Part shown: positions 46,773 to 54,435 of the stretch, in pieces
How the letters are laid out: each line of letters begins with the position of its first letter
Numbering within the stretch: the first letter of the stretch is position 1
Source: Occallatibacter gabretensis
GTDB lineage: Bacteria; Acidobacteriota; Terriglobia; Terriglobales; Acidobacteriaceae
Direction: 5' to 3'
Length of the DNA stretch: 64,000 nt
Assembly: GCF_001449115.1 (NCBI RefSeq)
Contig: NZ_LAIJ01000010.1
Span: 62,001 to 126,000 of the forward strand
Position numbers and translations under genes: made by a program
Notes under the pieces: generated by a model
Seen by the model: only the letters and a program-made list of their open reading frames with translations
The model's database searches: none
Told to the model about the DNA's origin: nothing

Positions 46773-47027
46773 TCAGTCCGCGGCCACTTCGGTGGCTTCC
46801 GGCTTGCGGACATAGGGAAGGAAACGAGGATGCGCTGCGCCACACTCGGCGAAGTGCATGCGGGCCTCATTCAGGCTCAGCGCGCCGTTTACCGTGAGGC
46901 GAATTTCGCCGGCGTCTTCGTCTTCCTGGCCGTCGTCTTCCCACCAGCAAACTGGGCATAACTCCATTGATTCCGGTGTGCTCAGGGTCCGGTAGCCGCA
47001 GCATGGACAGCGAAAACGGGTTTCCAT
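46773..47027 (-). CDS. CPCC-type cysteine-rich protein
   Basis: An 84-residue protein beginning METRFRCPCCGYRTL with a second pair CPVCWWEDDGQ, the hallmark of the CPCC cysteine-rich family, followed by SLNEARMHFAECGAAHPRF. The four cysteines probably bind zinc. Family members occur singly or near toxin-immunity genes; none is recognisable here. It precedes the ASCH-like gene. Confidence 0.8.
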   Translation of the reverse strand: METRFRCPCCGYRTLSTPESMELCPVCWWEDDGQEDEDAGEIRLTVNGALSLNEARMHFAECGAAHPRFLPYVRKPEATEVAAD

Positions 47028-47298
47028 GTCCAGAGAGACGCTGGAAATTCATAAGGAGTTTACGGGGAATGGCTGGAGTTTTGTTCGCCACTGAGGGCTC
47101 TACTGTTGTGAGTTACCTTGTGCACGGTTGTTTGCGAAAGTATTTAGTTTGTGTGGGTTACTGACGTTTACACAGTTCTTACAGGAATCTTTATGCGATC
47201 TTCATTTCGGGACTGTGCAAGCTGCACAGGTGGTACGGCACCTTTTGCACCAATTGTGGTGCAAGGGGGATGGGGGAGGGGTACCGTCCCTTAACGAA

Positions 47299-47329
47299 AC
47301 GGCCCGAATCCGTATTGGATTCGGGCCGT
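47299..47329. terminator. GC-rich hairpin, terminator-like
   Basis: ACGGCCCGAATCC at 47299-47311 pairs perfectly with GGATTCGGGCCGT at 47317-47329, followed by CTTTC. Position relative to element B matches the terminator at 28341-28372, though the stem sequence differs apart from GGCCC. Confidence 0.6.
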
Positions 47330-47348
47330 CTTTCGCTGCTGATTATGA

Positions 47349-47436
47349 GTGTGGCATAAATGATGGTAATTCTACGCAAACTTTCTGGAGTGCCGAGACG
47401 GTACGAAAGGGCAATGGACTTTAGTAATGAAAGTGG
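47349..47436. repeat. Dispersed element B, copy 2
   Basis: Ungapped match to 28385-28470 over about 85 bases, with the longest shared block GGTACGAAAGGGCA. It lies 89 bases beyond the stop of the minus-strand TetR gene; copy 1 likewise lies beyond the minus-strand pepA stop. Confidence 0.65.
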
Positions 47437-47524
47437 GAGATCGGTCGTGGTGCAATTTGAAATTCACTAATGGCTGATTATGGAACGCAAATCGGAAATT
47501 GAGTGCCGAGAAGTGCGTTTGCCG

Positions 47525-48151
47525 TTACCTATCGCCTTCGATAGGGTCGAGGCCAAGAACGAGAAGAATCGCTGCAGTCAGGAATCCCTTTCGCAGAGGT
47601 CCTTGCACGCTTGTTCTTTGTAAAGAGAGACCCGTGGTCAACGCCATAATGATGTCGGCAAGATCCTTTGGCGCTGAGGGCGGAGTCCGATCAAGCTTGG
47701 CGAACAGTTTGGTAATCAACCCAGCCATGGTGTCGACGTGAGTGCGGTGCAGCTTGGCATAGGTCTTTGCGAACGTTTTATCGCGGCAGGCTTGCAACTG
47801 AAACTCCGCCGAAAGTAAACCGAAGTCGAAATCAGAGACACGACTACTTTCAGAGTTGCGAATCCGTGAGACAAGCTCCGACGCGGGAATGTCCTGCGCC
47901 AGAAGCTGCGCCAGCGCATCAATCTCACGCCGCTTATGGGCGTCGAGAAGCTCCAGAAAGATGGCTTCCTTGCTCTCAAAATTGGAATAGAACGCTCCCT
48001 TGGAGTAGCCTGCACTCTCCGCGATCAGATCGACAGACGCGCCCTCATAACCGCCCCTTGCAAACAGTTGTGCTGCTGAATCCAGAAGCCTTGTTCTGGT
48101 TTCGAGGCGGCTCTCCTCGCGGGTCAATCTCTGCTTGATCGCTTTCGGCAC
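47525..48151 (-). CDS. TetR/AcrR family transcriptional regulator
   Basis: A protein of about 208 residues. The N-terminal helix-turn-helix reads TRTRLLDSAAQLFARGGYEGASVDLIAESAGYSKGAFYSNF, the TetR signature; the C-terminal domain is the ligand-binding helical bundle. The frame is open to 48184 with TTG and GTG choices; GTG at 48149-48151 (MPKAIKQRLTREES) matches the usual family N-terminus. It is divergent from the SDR gene, with a perfect palindrome between the two promoters (48190-48203). It probably represses itself and the SDR operon. Ligand unknown. Confidence 0.88.
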   Translation of the reverse strand: MPKAIKQRLTREESRLETRTRLLDSAAQLFARGGYEGASVDLIAESAGYSKGAFYSNFESKEAIFLELLDAHKRREIDALAQLLAQDIPASELVSRIRNSESSRVSDFDFGLLSAEFQLQACRDKTFAKTYAKLHRTHVDTMAGLITKLFAKLDRTPPSAPKDLADIIMALTTGLSLQRTSVQGPLRKGFLTAAILLVLGLDPIEGDR

Positions 48152-48189
48152 GATTTCAGAATAACGCACGGAAACTATTTGCAACCTAA

Positions 48190-48203
48190 ATACCGTTCGG
48201 TAT
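48190..48203. promoter_or_regulatory. TetR operator palindrome in divergent promoter
   Basis: ATACCG, TT, CGGTAT is a perfect palindrome. On the plus strand it lies between TTGCAA (48179-48184) and TATATC (48201-48206), 16 bases apart; on the minus strand between TTGAGT and TATTTA, 17 bases apart. Bound repressor would block both the SDR and tetR promoters. Confidence 0.7.
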
Positions 48204-48286
48204 ATCTATACTCAATAGAATGCGATTGTGGGTCACCAGTGTTGCGAACGCGAAGTGACGAACCAGGTAACTAACGCGAGGAATTT

Positions 48287-49087
48287 ATGGCAAAGACAAT
48301 TTTGATCACCGGTGCGTCCAGCGGCATTGGACAGGCGGCTGCGCTTTACTTCGCCGAAAGAGGCTGGAATGTGGCGGCAACCATGCGCGACCCAAGCAAG
48401 GCAGATCCCAGGCTTCAGCATTCGCAGATCAGCCTGTTCGCGCTGGATGTCACAGATGCAGAGTCCATTACGCGCGGGATAGCCGATACGTTGGGCCGTT
48501 ACCAGAAGATCGACGTGCTGCTAAACAACGCAGGCTATGGATTGTTCGGGCCGATAGAAGCATTATCGGATCAGCAAATTCAGAAGCAATTTGCGACAAA
48601 TCTATTCGGCCTGATTGGGGTGACGCAGCAGGTTCTTCCGGCCATGCGGGAGGCGGGCGAAGGTTTGATCATCAATGTCTCTTCGATTGTGGGCCGTTTT
48701 GCCCTTCCGTACGCCTCGTCCTACGTCGCGACAAAGTTTGCAGTAGAAGGCCTTAGCGAATCGATGCGCTACGAGTTGGAGCCGTTTCGTATTCGCGTCA
48801 AGATGGTCGAGCCCGGCAGCATTGCTACCGAGTTCGGCAAGGGCAGCAAGCAGATAGCCGTGAGTGACCCGTACCAAGCAAGCATGAATAAATTCCTGGC
48901 TGTATTTGCGAAAGGAAATTCCGCAGGGGCCAAGCCAGAAGAGGTGGCAGAGGTCATTTACGGTGCTGCGAATGATTCGAGCAATCGGCTACGTTATCTC
49001 GCCAAACCCGGCCCGTTTTTCTGGATGAACCGACTCCTGCCAGATGCGGCATGGCGACGGTTGCTGGTAAAAGCAATGGTGAAATAG
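48287..49087 (+). CDS. Short-chain dehydrogenase/reductase
   Basis: A 266-residue classical SDR. The cofactor loop TGASSGIGQAA is at residues 7-17, NNAGYG follows and the catalytic site is Ser in NVSSIVGRF with YVATK supplying Tyr and Lys. AATMRDPSK after the second strand suggests NADP preference. The substrate is unknown. GAGGAA precedes the ATG. It is divergent from tetR and followed after 14 bases by another Rossmann-fold gene, so the two form a small operon under TetR control. Confidence 0.88.
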   Translation: MAKTILITGASSGIGQAAALYFAERGWNVAATMRDPSKADPRLQHSQISLFALDVTDAESITRGIADTLGRYQKIDVLLNNAGYGLFGPIEALSDQQIQKQFATNLFGLIGVTQQVLPAMREAGEGLIINVSSIVGRFALPYASSYVATKFAVEGLSESMRYELEPFRIRVKMVEPGSIATEFGKGSKQIAVSDPYQASMNKFLAVFAKGNSAGAKPEEVAEVIYGAANDSSNRLRYLAKPGPFFWMNRLLPDAAWRRLLVKAMVK

Positions 49088-49101
49088 AAAGAAGCTCGAC
49101 G

Positions 49102-49731
49102 ATGAAGATACTGCTATTGGGCGCCACGGGGCTGTTGGGGAAGAATGTATTGGCGCAAGCTCTTGCGCATTCTGCCATCACAGGCGTGGTCGCGCCCACG
49201 CGCCAGGCATTGGCGCCACATCCAAAGCTCATCAATCCTGTGTCCGATCGCCTGGAGTCGATGCTCGGCGTAACTCAGGGGGTTGACGGCGTCGTCTGTG
49301 CGCTGGGAACGACGATTGGCAAGGCTGGTTCTAAAGACGCGTTTCGCGAAGTGGACTACGTGCTGCCCCTGGCATTCGCGCGATCTGCACATGAACATGG
49401 AGTGGAGACTTTTGTCCTTGTGTCGGCGAGCGTTGCCTCTGTCAGCTCTGCGATGTTCTATTCACGAATCAAGGGCGAGATAGAGAGAGACATCGAGCTC
49501 GTAGGATTCAGATCACTCACCATCGTTCGACCAAGCCTCATCGGTGGAGAGCGAGACGAACCGCGGTTCAGGGAAGGCGTTGCACTGCGATTGATGAGCG
49601 TCTTTGCGCCGGTTCTTCCAAAGAAGCTGCGCATCAATCCCGCGCCCGCAATCGCTGCGGCGATCCTGGATGCTGTCATGACAGCAGAGCCGGGACGCCA
49701 TTTTCGTTTTTCCGAAAGCCTCATCCGATGA
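49102..49731 (+). CDS. NAD(P)H-binding Rossmann-fold protein (atypical SDR)
   Basis: A 209-residue protein with the nucleotide loop LLLGATGLLGKNVLAQAL, then VCALGTTIGKAGSKDAFREVDYVLPLAFA and FVLVSASVASVSSAMFYSRIKGEIERDI, typical of atypical SDRs related to oxidoreductase HTATIP2/YwnB. These usually bind NADP and often act as redox sensors or oxidoreductases. The ATG at 49102 gives the normal N-terminus. It is the second gene of the SDR operon. Confidence 0.82.
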   Translation: MKILLLGATGLLGKNVLAQALAHSAITGVVAPTRQALAPHPKLINPVSDRLESMLGVTQGVDGVVCALGTTIGKAGSKDAFREVDYVLPLAFARSAHEHGVETFVLVSASVASVSSAMFYSRIKGEIERDIELVGFRSLTIVRPSLIGGERDEPRFREGVALRLMSVFAPVLPKKLRINPAPAIAAAILDAVMTAEPGRHFRFSESLIR

Positions 49732-50087
49732 GCTGCTGGCGGATGAGTACTGGGAAGTCGCCTTGTAGGAAGTTATGCATAGCCCAAATGGCGTGCTTTC
49801 GTAAATCGAAAATTTAAAATTAAACCACTACCGAGAGATCTGATCACATGAATTGTTTTTGACCGGGGAGCGAGCGAAGTGATGATCTTCGACAAAACAC
49901 TTCGGCAGCCCGCACGAGATCCGGGGCTAAATGCCGTGTCTCAAGAGGTTGTTTCCATGGAGCGGATTGGTTCAGACGAGTAGGGTTATGGAAAAGCTGA
50001 AAAGCGCTTTCCACTTTCCCGCAACCTCGACTGCGACTAGGTCCTTGATTGTGCTCAACTCATGTGTGTTTCACGCCCTGCAAATGT

Positions 50088-50155
50088 TCCCTCGGGGCCT
50101 AAAAGCCCAATCCTTTTGGGCCACATTTTGGCATGGCTAATGCCGTGCACTGTTA
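50088..50155. repeat. REP-like palindromic cluster (degenerate)
   Basis: CCCTCGGGGCCTAAAAGCCC is followed by AAGCCC..TTGGGCC complementarity and by GCATGGC/GCCGTGC around TAAT. The first unit resembles the one at 28533 (CTCAGGGGCTGAAGCCCC). Confidence 0.45.
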
Positions 50156-50160
50156 GGGGC

Positions 50161-50216
50161 GGGAGTGCTATCCCATTCATGGCGCAAGAAACGCGCCATG
50201 AATGGGGAACCCGGCA
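50161..50216 (+). repeat. Stem-loop repeat family A, copy 2
   Basis: It begins GGGAGTGCTATCCCA and ends TGGGGAACCCGGCA, as at 27989. The inner stem CCCATTCATGGCGC (50172-50185) pairs perfectly with 50193-50206 and differs entirely from copy 1 beyond CCCA. Confidence 0.65.
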
Positions 50217-50294
50217 TACATGATCGACGCTCACCCAAGAACCTTGACAGACCTCTGATTTTCACGCGATGATGCGCTCAGTTCTCTCCAATCC

Positions 50295-50921
50295 ATGATG
50301 CCCATTCAATGTTCCCGATGCGGGTCGGAAATCGAGCGCGGCGCTGTGATCTGCGTTCATTGTGGCGGTGAGGTCGTGATGCAGTCCGCTGCTGTACCTG
50401 TGGCTGCGAGCGCTTCCGCGCTGGAATCTACTACGCCTGTGTACGAGGCTCCAGATCTCTTTACGTCCTCTTCGCTCGACTCAGACCGTCATCTCGAAGG
50501 TCTTTCGGGCTGGCTGATTCTTGTGGGAATTGGTCTTGTGTTGAGTCCGGTGATTATTCTCTTCAGGATTTTCACAGTACATCTGCGCGTACTTATCAAC
50601 CCGCACATGCAGTCATATCTGCAAACACATGGAACTCTCCATGCGCTCATTCTCGTTGAGGCCATTACCAATGTGCTTCTTGTGTTGATGCTTGTCTGGC
50701 TCAACTACCTGTTCTTCACAAAACGGCGAGCCTTTCCGACATTCATGATTTTTTACTTCGTCTTCCAGTGCATCTTTATCGCTGGCGACCACTTTGCGGC
50801 AGTTTTCCTCTTGGCAAAACCTTCCTCCAGCCTCACCCTTGTGCGCACATTTGTTGCGGCTGCAGTCTGGATTCCGTATTACCTCCGTTCGCGGCGGGTG
50901 AAGGTAACGTTCGTGCATTGA
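50295..50921 (+). CDS. Zinc-ribbon plus DUF2569-like membrane protein
   Basis: A 208-residue protein. The N-terminus is a zinc ribbon (IQCSRCGSEIERGAVICVHCGGEV). After a linker the sequence LEGLSGWLILVGIGLVLSPVI begins a four-helix membrane domain like DUF2569, ending WIPYYLRSRRVKVTFV. Function unknown. A second, incomplete copy of its last 68 bases lies downstream at 51514-51581. Two adjacent ATG codons start the frame. Confidence 0.75.
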   Translation: MMPIQCSRCGSEIERGAVICVHCGGEVVMQSAAVPVAASASALESTTPVYEAPDLFTSSSLDSDRHLEGLSGWLILVGIGLVLSPVIILFRIFTVHLRVLINPHMQSYLQTHGTLHALILVEAITNVLLVLMLVWLNYLFFTKRRAFPTFMIFYFVFQCIFIAGDHFAAVFLLAKPSSSLTLVRTFVAAAVWIPYYLRSRRVKVTFVH

Positions 50922-50957
50922 TGCTGCGAAGGGGTGGGGCACCCCGGCTGCTGCCTC

Positions 50958-51431
50958 CTAAGGCAGCTCGGCGCATTGCTTCGGCAGAACGGTTGGGTCA
51001 ACCTGCACGCGTTTTGTCTGCCGCTTCTGTTGAAGGTCATAAGCGAAGAGCCAGGTTTGAGGACCACCGAATGCAGCAGGTATGCCGCTCGCCTTGATGT
51101 AAAGCACATCCGTGCCTCGGTTCATACGAACGTCAGAAGGATAGATGTAGTCTCCAGCGTCTGCTGCGACATCTGATTTTCCGTCGGGGAGATAGTGAAC
51201 GCTGATCTTGCCACCGGGCATCTCTGCTCCCGATACGAGTACAACCATGCCCGTGTGTGTCATCACTGTATCGTTCCACGCCCGGGTAGGCGGCGAGATT
51301 CCTGGCCCAAGCCTGACGGGGACACATTCCGCGTTATTGTAATTGTCGATCACAGGGCTCTGTCGAACCGGCTGAGTGCACCCGACCAAGACTGTGATGA
51401 CTAGAACAGCCCCATATCGACCGAAAGTCAT
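50958..51431 (-). CDS. Hypothetical small lipoprotein
   Basis: A 157-residue protein with a lipoprotein signal (YGAVLVITVLVGC) and a mature part of no recognised family (VPVRLGPGISPPTRAWNDTVMTHTG, a beta-rich GPQTWLFAYDLQQKR near the end). GGAGAT precedes the ATG at 51429-51431, which is chosen over an upstream TTG. It lies between the two copies of the DUF2569 C-terminal sequence, on the opposite strand. Confidence 0.6.
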   Translation of the reverse strand: MTFGRYGAVLVITVLVGCTQPVRQSPVIDNYNNAECVPVRLGPGISPPTRAWNDTVMTHTGMVVLVSGAEMPGGKISVHYLPDGKSDVAADAGDYIYPSDVRMNRGTDVLYIKASGIPAAFGGPQTWLFAYDLQQKRQTKRVQVDPTVLPKQCAELP

Positions 51432-51437
51432 TCGCAA

Positions 51438-52051
51438 TCTCCGATGAGAACGGATTCCAACACGGTAGCAAAGTATACGTTCCGATTGGTAAAGCCGTTC
51501 CGTTGATGTGCTCGTCAGCGCATTGCTTGCGGCTGCGATCTGGATTCCGTACTACCTCCGCTCACGGCGGGTGAAGGTAACCCCCAGACTGAAGAAAACG
51601 TCTGGGTCCCAGTTCGCTCAAGATGACAGGAGCTTTTTATATCGGGTTCAGGATGAAATTACGCTGTTGATGCAAATAATTGTTGACACGAATTAAATTT
51701 CGATACATAAAAAGACATGGGGATACTTCTCGGGAACGCCTCAACTAAATCGGTTTTGTTGCGACCGGAGCAAAGGTATGTGCTGGTGATTCGGCCCATG
51801 CACTGAAAATCCAAGCTCCTTTTTTCCAACTTTCACCATGACAAGTTGATCCGTAGTGAGCGCGCATTGTGTTCCCGGTGTTGTGTGTGAATGCCCCTAC
51901 CCCCGCAATCGATTCCAGCAGGCTGATCGTCCTTCCTCAGTTTGCGCCCCAGTTTTTTCTTCAGCCCATGCTGTGTTTTCCCAAGACACGGACTGAGCCC
52001 CCACTGCATTCTGTCGCGCGCATCTGAATTCAATCCATTTCAAAGAGGCCT
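51438..52051. other. Intergenic region with a gene remnant
   Basis: These 614 bases contain the DUF2569 fragment (51514-51581). Downstream, TTGACA at 51683-51688 and CATAAA at 51706-51711 are 17 bases apart, a possible promoter for the kelch-type gene 340 bases on. Nothing else was recognised. Confidence 0.45.
51514..51581 (+). pseudogene. Remnant of a DUF2569-type gene (C-terminal fragment)
   Basis: The 68 bases match 50841-50908, the 3' end of the DUF2569 gene, at about 58 positions by eye without gaps. They encode IWIPYYLRSRRVKVT in frame. No N-terminal part is found, so it appears to be the leftover of a tandem duplicate. Confidence 0.6.
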
Positions 52052-54376
52052 ATGAAGATGAGAAGCAGGATAAGATTCGGTATTTTTGCCCTACCGGCAA
52101 TCGCATTGATTACAGTGATTGGCTGCGGTGGGGGAGGCAAGTCGACCCCACCACCCGCGCCCGCCACTTACACCATCGGCGGCACCATTTCAGGGCTCAC
52201 CGGCTCAGGGTTGGTGTTGCAAGATAATGGTGGCAACAGCCTGACGGTGAGCGCAAACGCCACCACCTTTACCTTCGCCACTGCGATCGCCAGCGGCGGC
52301 GCATACAGTGTGTCCGTGCTCACGCAGCCCACTGGAGAGAATTGCGTGCTTACGAGCGCCAGCGGCACTGCCAGCGCGAATGTGACCAGCGTGAGTATTG
52401 CCTGCCAGCAGGCGTACACGATCGGCGGACAGGTATTTGGCCTTACCGGCTCAGGGCTGGTGCTGGAGGATAACAGCGGGAACAACTTGACGGTTGGCAC
52501 CGGTGCAATGAGCTATAACTTCGTTTTTGCGGGCGCGATTCCCAGCGGCGGTGCGCCTTATGTAATTACGGTGCTCACGAATCCTGCGGGACAGGCCTGC
52601 ACGGTGGCAAACCCGATTGGCACGGCCACCGCGAATGTTACGAACGCGAATGTGACCTGCACGAATGTTGCGGCCACCGCCTATACGATTGGCGGCACGG
52701 CTACGGGCCTCACGGGCGCGGGGCTGATCCTGCAGAACAGTGTCGGCATTAACGACAGCGACCTGCTGCCGGTGAACGGCAACGGCAACTTTACTTTTGT
52801 TGATCCGGTTGCGAGCGGCAGCGCATACATGGTCTCGGTGCTGGCAAATCCGCCAAGCCGGAACTGCGTGCTCTCCAACGCGAGCGGCATAGCCGTGGCT
52901 AACGTGACGGATGTGAACGTGGTCTGCGTTGGCGATTGGACGTGGGCGGGCGGCAGCAGCACGGTGGGCAGCAATTTTGGCCAATCCGGAGTTTACGGGA
53001 CGCTGGGAACGGCAGCGGCTGCGAATATTCCCGGCGGACGAGAGCAGAGCCTTAGCTGGACTGATGCATCCGGCAACCAGTGGCTTTTCGGCGGATATGG
53101 TGACGATTCGACGGGTGCGGGCGGATTGGAAAACGACCTGTGGAAGTTTGACCCGAAACAGAGCGAGTGGACATGGATGGGCGGAAGCAACATTAACCCT
53201 CCCAGCCCTAACTTTGGCGCAGCCGGCTCACCGGGAGTTTACGGGACGCTGGGAACAGCTTCGGCGACGAACGTTCCCGGAGGACGCGAGCAGGTGGTGA
53301 GCTGGACGGATGCGTCGGGTAAACTCTGGCTCTTTGGAGGAGAGGGCAACGACGTGTACGGCAACACGGGAGAGCTCAACGATTTGTGGAAGTTTGATCC
53401 GACACTGGGCTCGAATGGCGAGTGGACGTGGATGGGCGGCGGGAATGCGGTCCCGAGCTTGTTCGGCGGGCCATCCGGCGTGTATGGGACGCTGAGATCG
53501 GCTTCGCCGACGAACATTCCCGGAGGACGATACGGCGCGAACAGCTGGATGGACGCGACGGGCAAACTCTGGCTCTTTGGCGGCGACGGTGTGGATTCGA
53601 CCGGAGCCTTTGGATATCTCAACGACCTGTGGATGTTTGATCCAACACAGGGCACAACAGGCGAGTGGACGTGGATGGCCGGCCCCAATACGATCGGCCC
53701 CAACGGCGCTCAGCCGGGAGTCTACGGGACGCTGGGAACAGCTTCGGCTGCGAACATTCCCGGAGGACGGGATGCTGGAGTGAGCTGGATGGATAAGGCG
53801 GGCAATGTCTGGCTCTTTGGCGGACTTGGCGCTGACGCCAACGGGACACAGGGATATCTGAACGACCTGTGGAAGTACACTCCGAGCTCTACTGTGGGGG
53901 CTGTGGGCGAGTGGACGTGGATGGGTGGCAGCAGTACCCTTGCCACTCCGTATGGGGGTGCGTCCGGAGTTCCCGGGTCGCTTGGAACGGCCGCGGCTGC
54001 CAACATTCCCGGCGGACGGTTCAGCGCTACACCGTGGATCGATGCGTCGGGCCATCTGTGGCTCTTTGGCGGGCAAGGCTATGACTCGACGGGAGCGCAG
54101 GGATACCTGAGCGACCTGTGGGAGTTTGATCCGACACTGGGCGCAGCAGGCGAGTGGACGTGGATGGGCGGCAGCACTACAGTTGGGCGCAGCGGTGGCC
54201 AATCGGGAGTTTATGGGACGCTGGGCACTCCGGCTTCCACGAATCTTCCCGGTGGGCGATTGGGCGCTGTGAGCTGGGTTGATGCGTCGGGCAATGTCTG
54301 GATGTTTGGCGGACAGGGCTACGACTCAATCGGATCGAATGGATACCTCAACGATCTGTGGTGGTATCAGCCGTAG
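52052..54376 (+). CDS. Kelch-type repeat lipoprotein
   Basis: A 774-residue exported protein. The signal ends with a lipobox (ITVIGC, Cys25). Three related units of about 85 residues follow, each starting YTIGG..GLTGSGL or similar (near residues 40, 125, 212). From residue 295 come six units of about 75 residues, each with EWTWMGGS, GVYGTLGTA, NIPGGR, SWxDASGxLWLFGG and LNDLWKFDP, consistent with a six-bladed kelch propeller. Such proteins are probably surface-bound and may bind glycans. GAGG precedes the ATG. The repeats are highly similar. A terminator follows. Confidence 0.82.
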   Translation: MKMRSRIRFGIFALPAIALITVIGCGGGGKSTPPPAPATYTIGGTISGLTGSGLVLQDNGGNSLTVSANATTFTFATAIASGGAYSVSVLTQPTGENCVLTSASGTASANVTSVSIACQQAYTIGGQVFGLTGSGLVLEDNSGNNLTVGTGAMSYNFVFAGAIPSGGAPYVITVLTNPAGQACTVANPIGTATANVTNANVTCTNVAATAYTIGGTATGLTGAGLILQNSVGINDSDLLPVNGNGNFTFVDPVASGSAYMVSVLANPPSRNCVLSNASGIAVANVTDVNVVCVGDWTWAGGSSTVGSNFGQSGVYGTLGTAAAANIPGGREQSLSWTDASGNQWLFGGYGDDSTGAGGLENDLWKFDPKQSEWTWMGGSNINPPSPNFGAAGSPGVYGTLGTASATNVPGGREQVVSWTDASGKLWLFGGEGNDVYGNTGELNDLWKFDPTLGSNGEWTWMGGGNAVPSLFGGPSGVYGTLRSASPTNIPGGRYGANSWMDATGKLWLFGGDGVDSTGAFGYLNDLWMFDPTQGTTGEWTWMAGPNTIGPNGAQPGVYGTLGTASAANIPGGRDAGVSWMDKAGNVWLFGGLGADANGTQGYLNDLWKYTPSSTVGAVGEWTWMGGSSTLATPYGGASGVPGSLGTAAAANIPGGRFSATPWIDASGHLWLFGGQGYDSTGAQGYLSDLWEFDPTLGAAGEWTWMGGSTTVGRSGGQSGVYGTLGTPASTNLPGGRLGAVSWVDASGNVWMFGGQGYDSIGSNGYLNDLWWYQP

Positions 54377-54390
54377 TTGCAAGGCGAATG

Positions 54391-54425
54391 AAAAGGCCCC
54401 GCTTCTATGAAGCGGGGCCTTTTTA
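54391..54425. terminator. Bidirectional terminator hairpin
   Basis: AAAAGGCCCCGCTTC at 54391-54405 pairs perfectly with GAAGCGGGGCCTTTT at 54409-54423 around TAT, followed by further T. It serves the convergent kelch and galM genes. Confidence 0.88.
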
Positions 54426-54435
54426 ATGGGAGGAA

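Larger units (their letters stand above)
47028..47524. other. Intergenic region with several perfect hairpins
   Basis: No gene is seen in these 497 bases between the CPCC gene and the TetR gene. Contents: CTGTGCA/TGCACAG hairpin (47213-47229), TTGCACCA/TGGTGCAA hairpin (47245-47264), a 13-base-pair hairpin (47299-47329) and dispersed element B copy 2 (47349-47436). The clustering suggests a structured RNA or mobile palindromic units. Confidence 0.55.
49732..50294. other. Intergenic region with repeat elements
   Basis: No gene is seen in 563 bases between the Rossmann-fold gene and the DUF2569 gene. An AT-rich stretch lies at 49800-49860. A degenerate REP-like cluster is at 50088-50155 and stem-loop family A copy 2 at 50161-50216. 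Short frames here lack ribosome-binding sites. Confidence 0.55.

Noticed and set aside
53228..54202. A 324-residue open frame antisense to the kelch-type gene
   Set aside because: Its repetitive sequence mirrors the blade repeats of the real gene; no independent start signal.
52900..54376. Regularly spaced repeats that might suggest a CRISPR array
   Set aside because: The units are about 220 bases, in frame and encode kelch blades; there are no short identical repeats with unique spacers.
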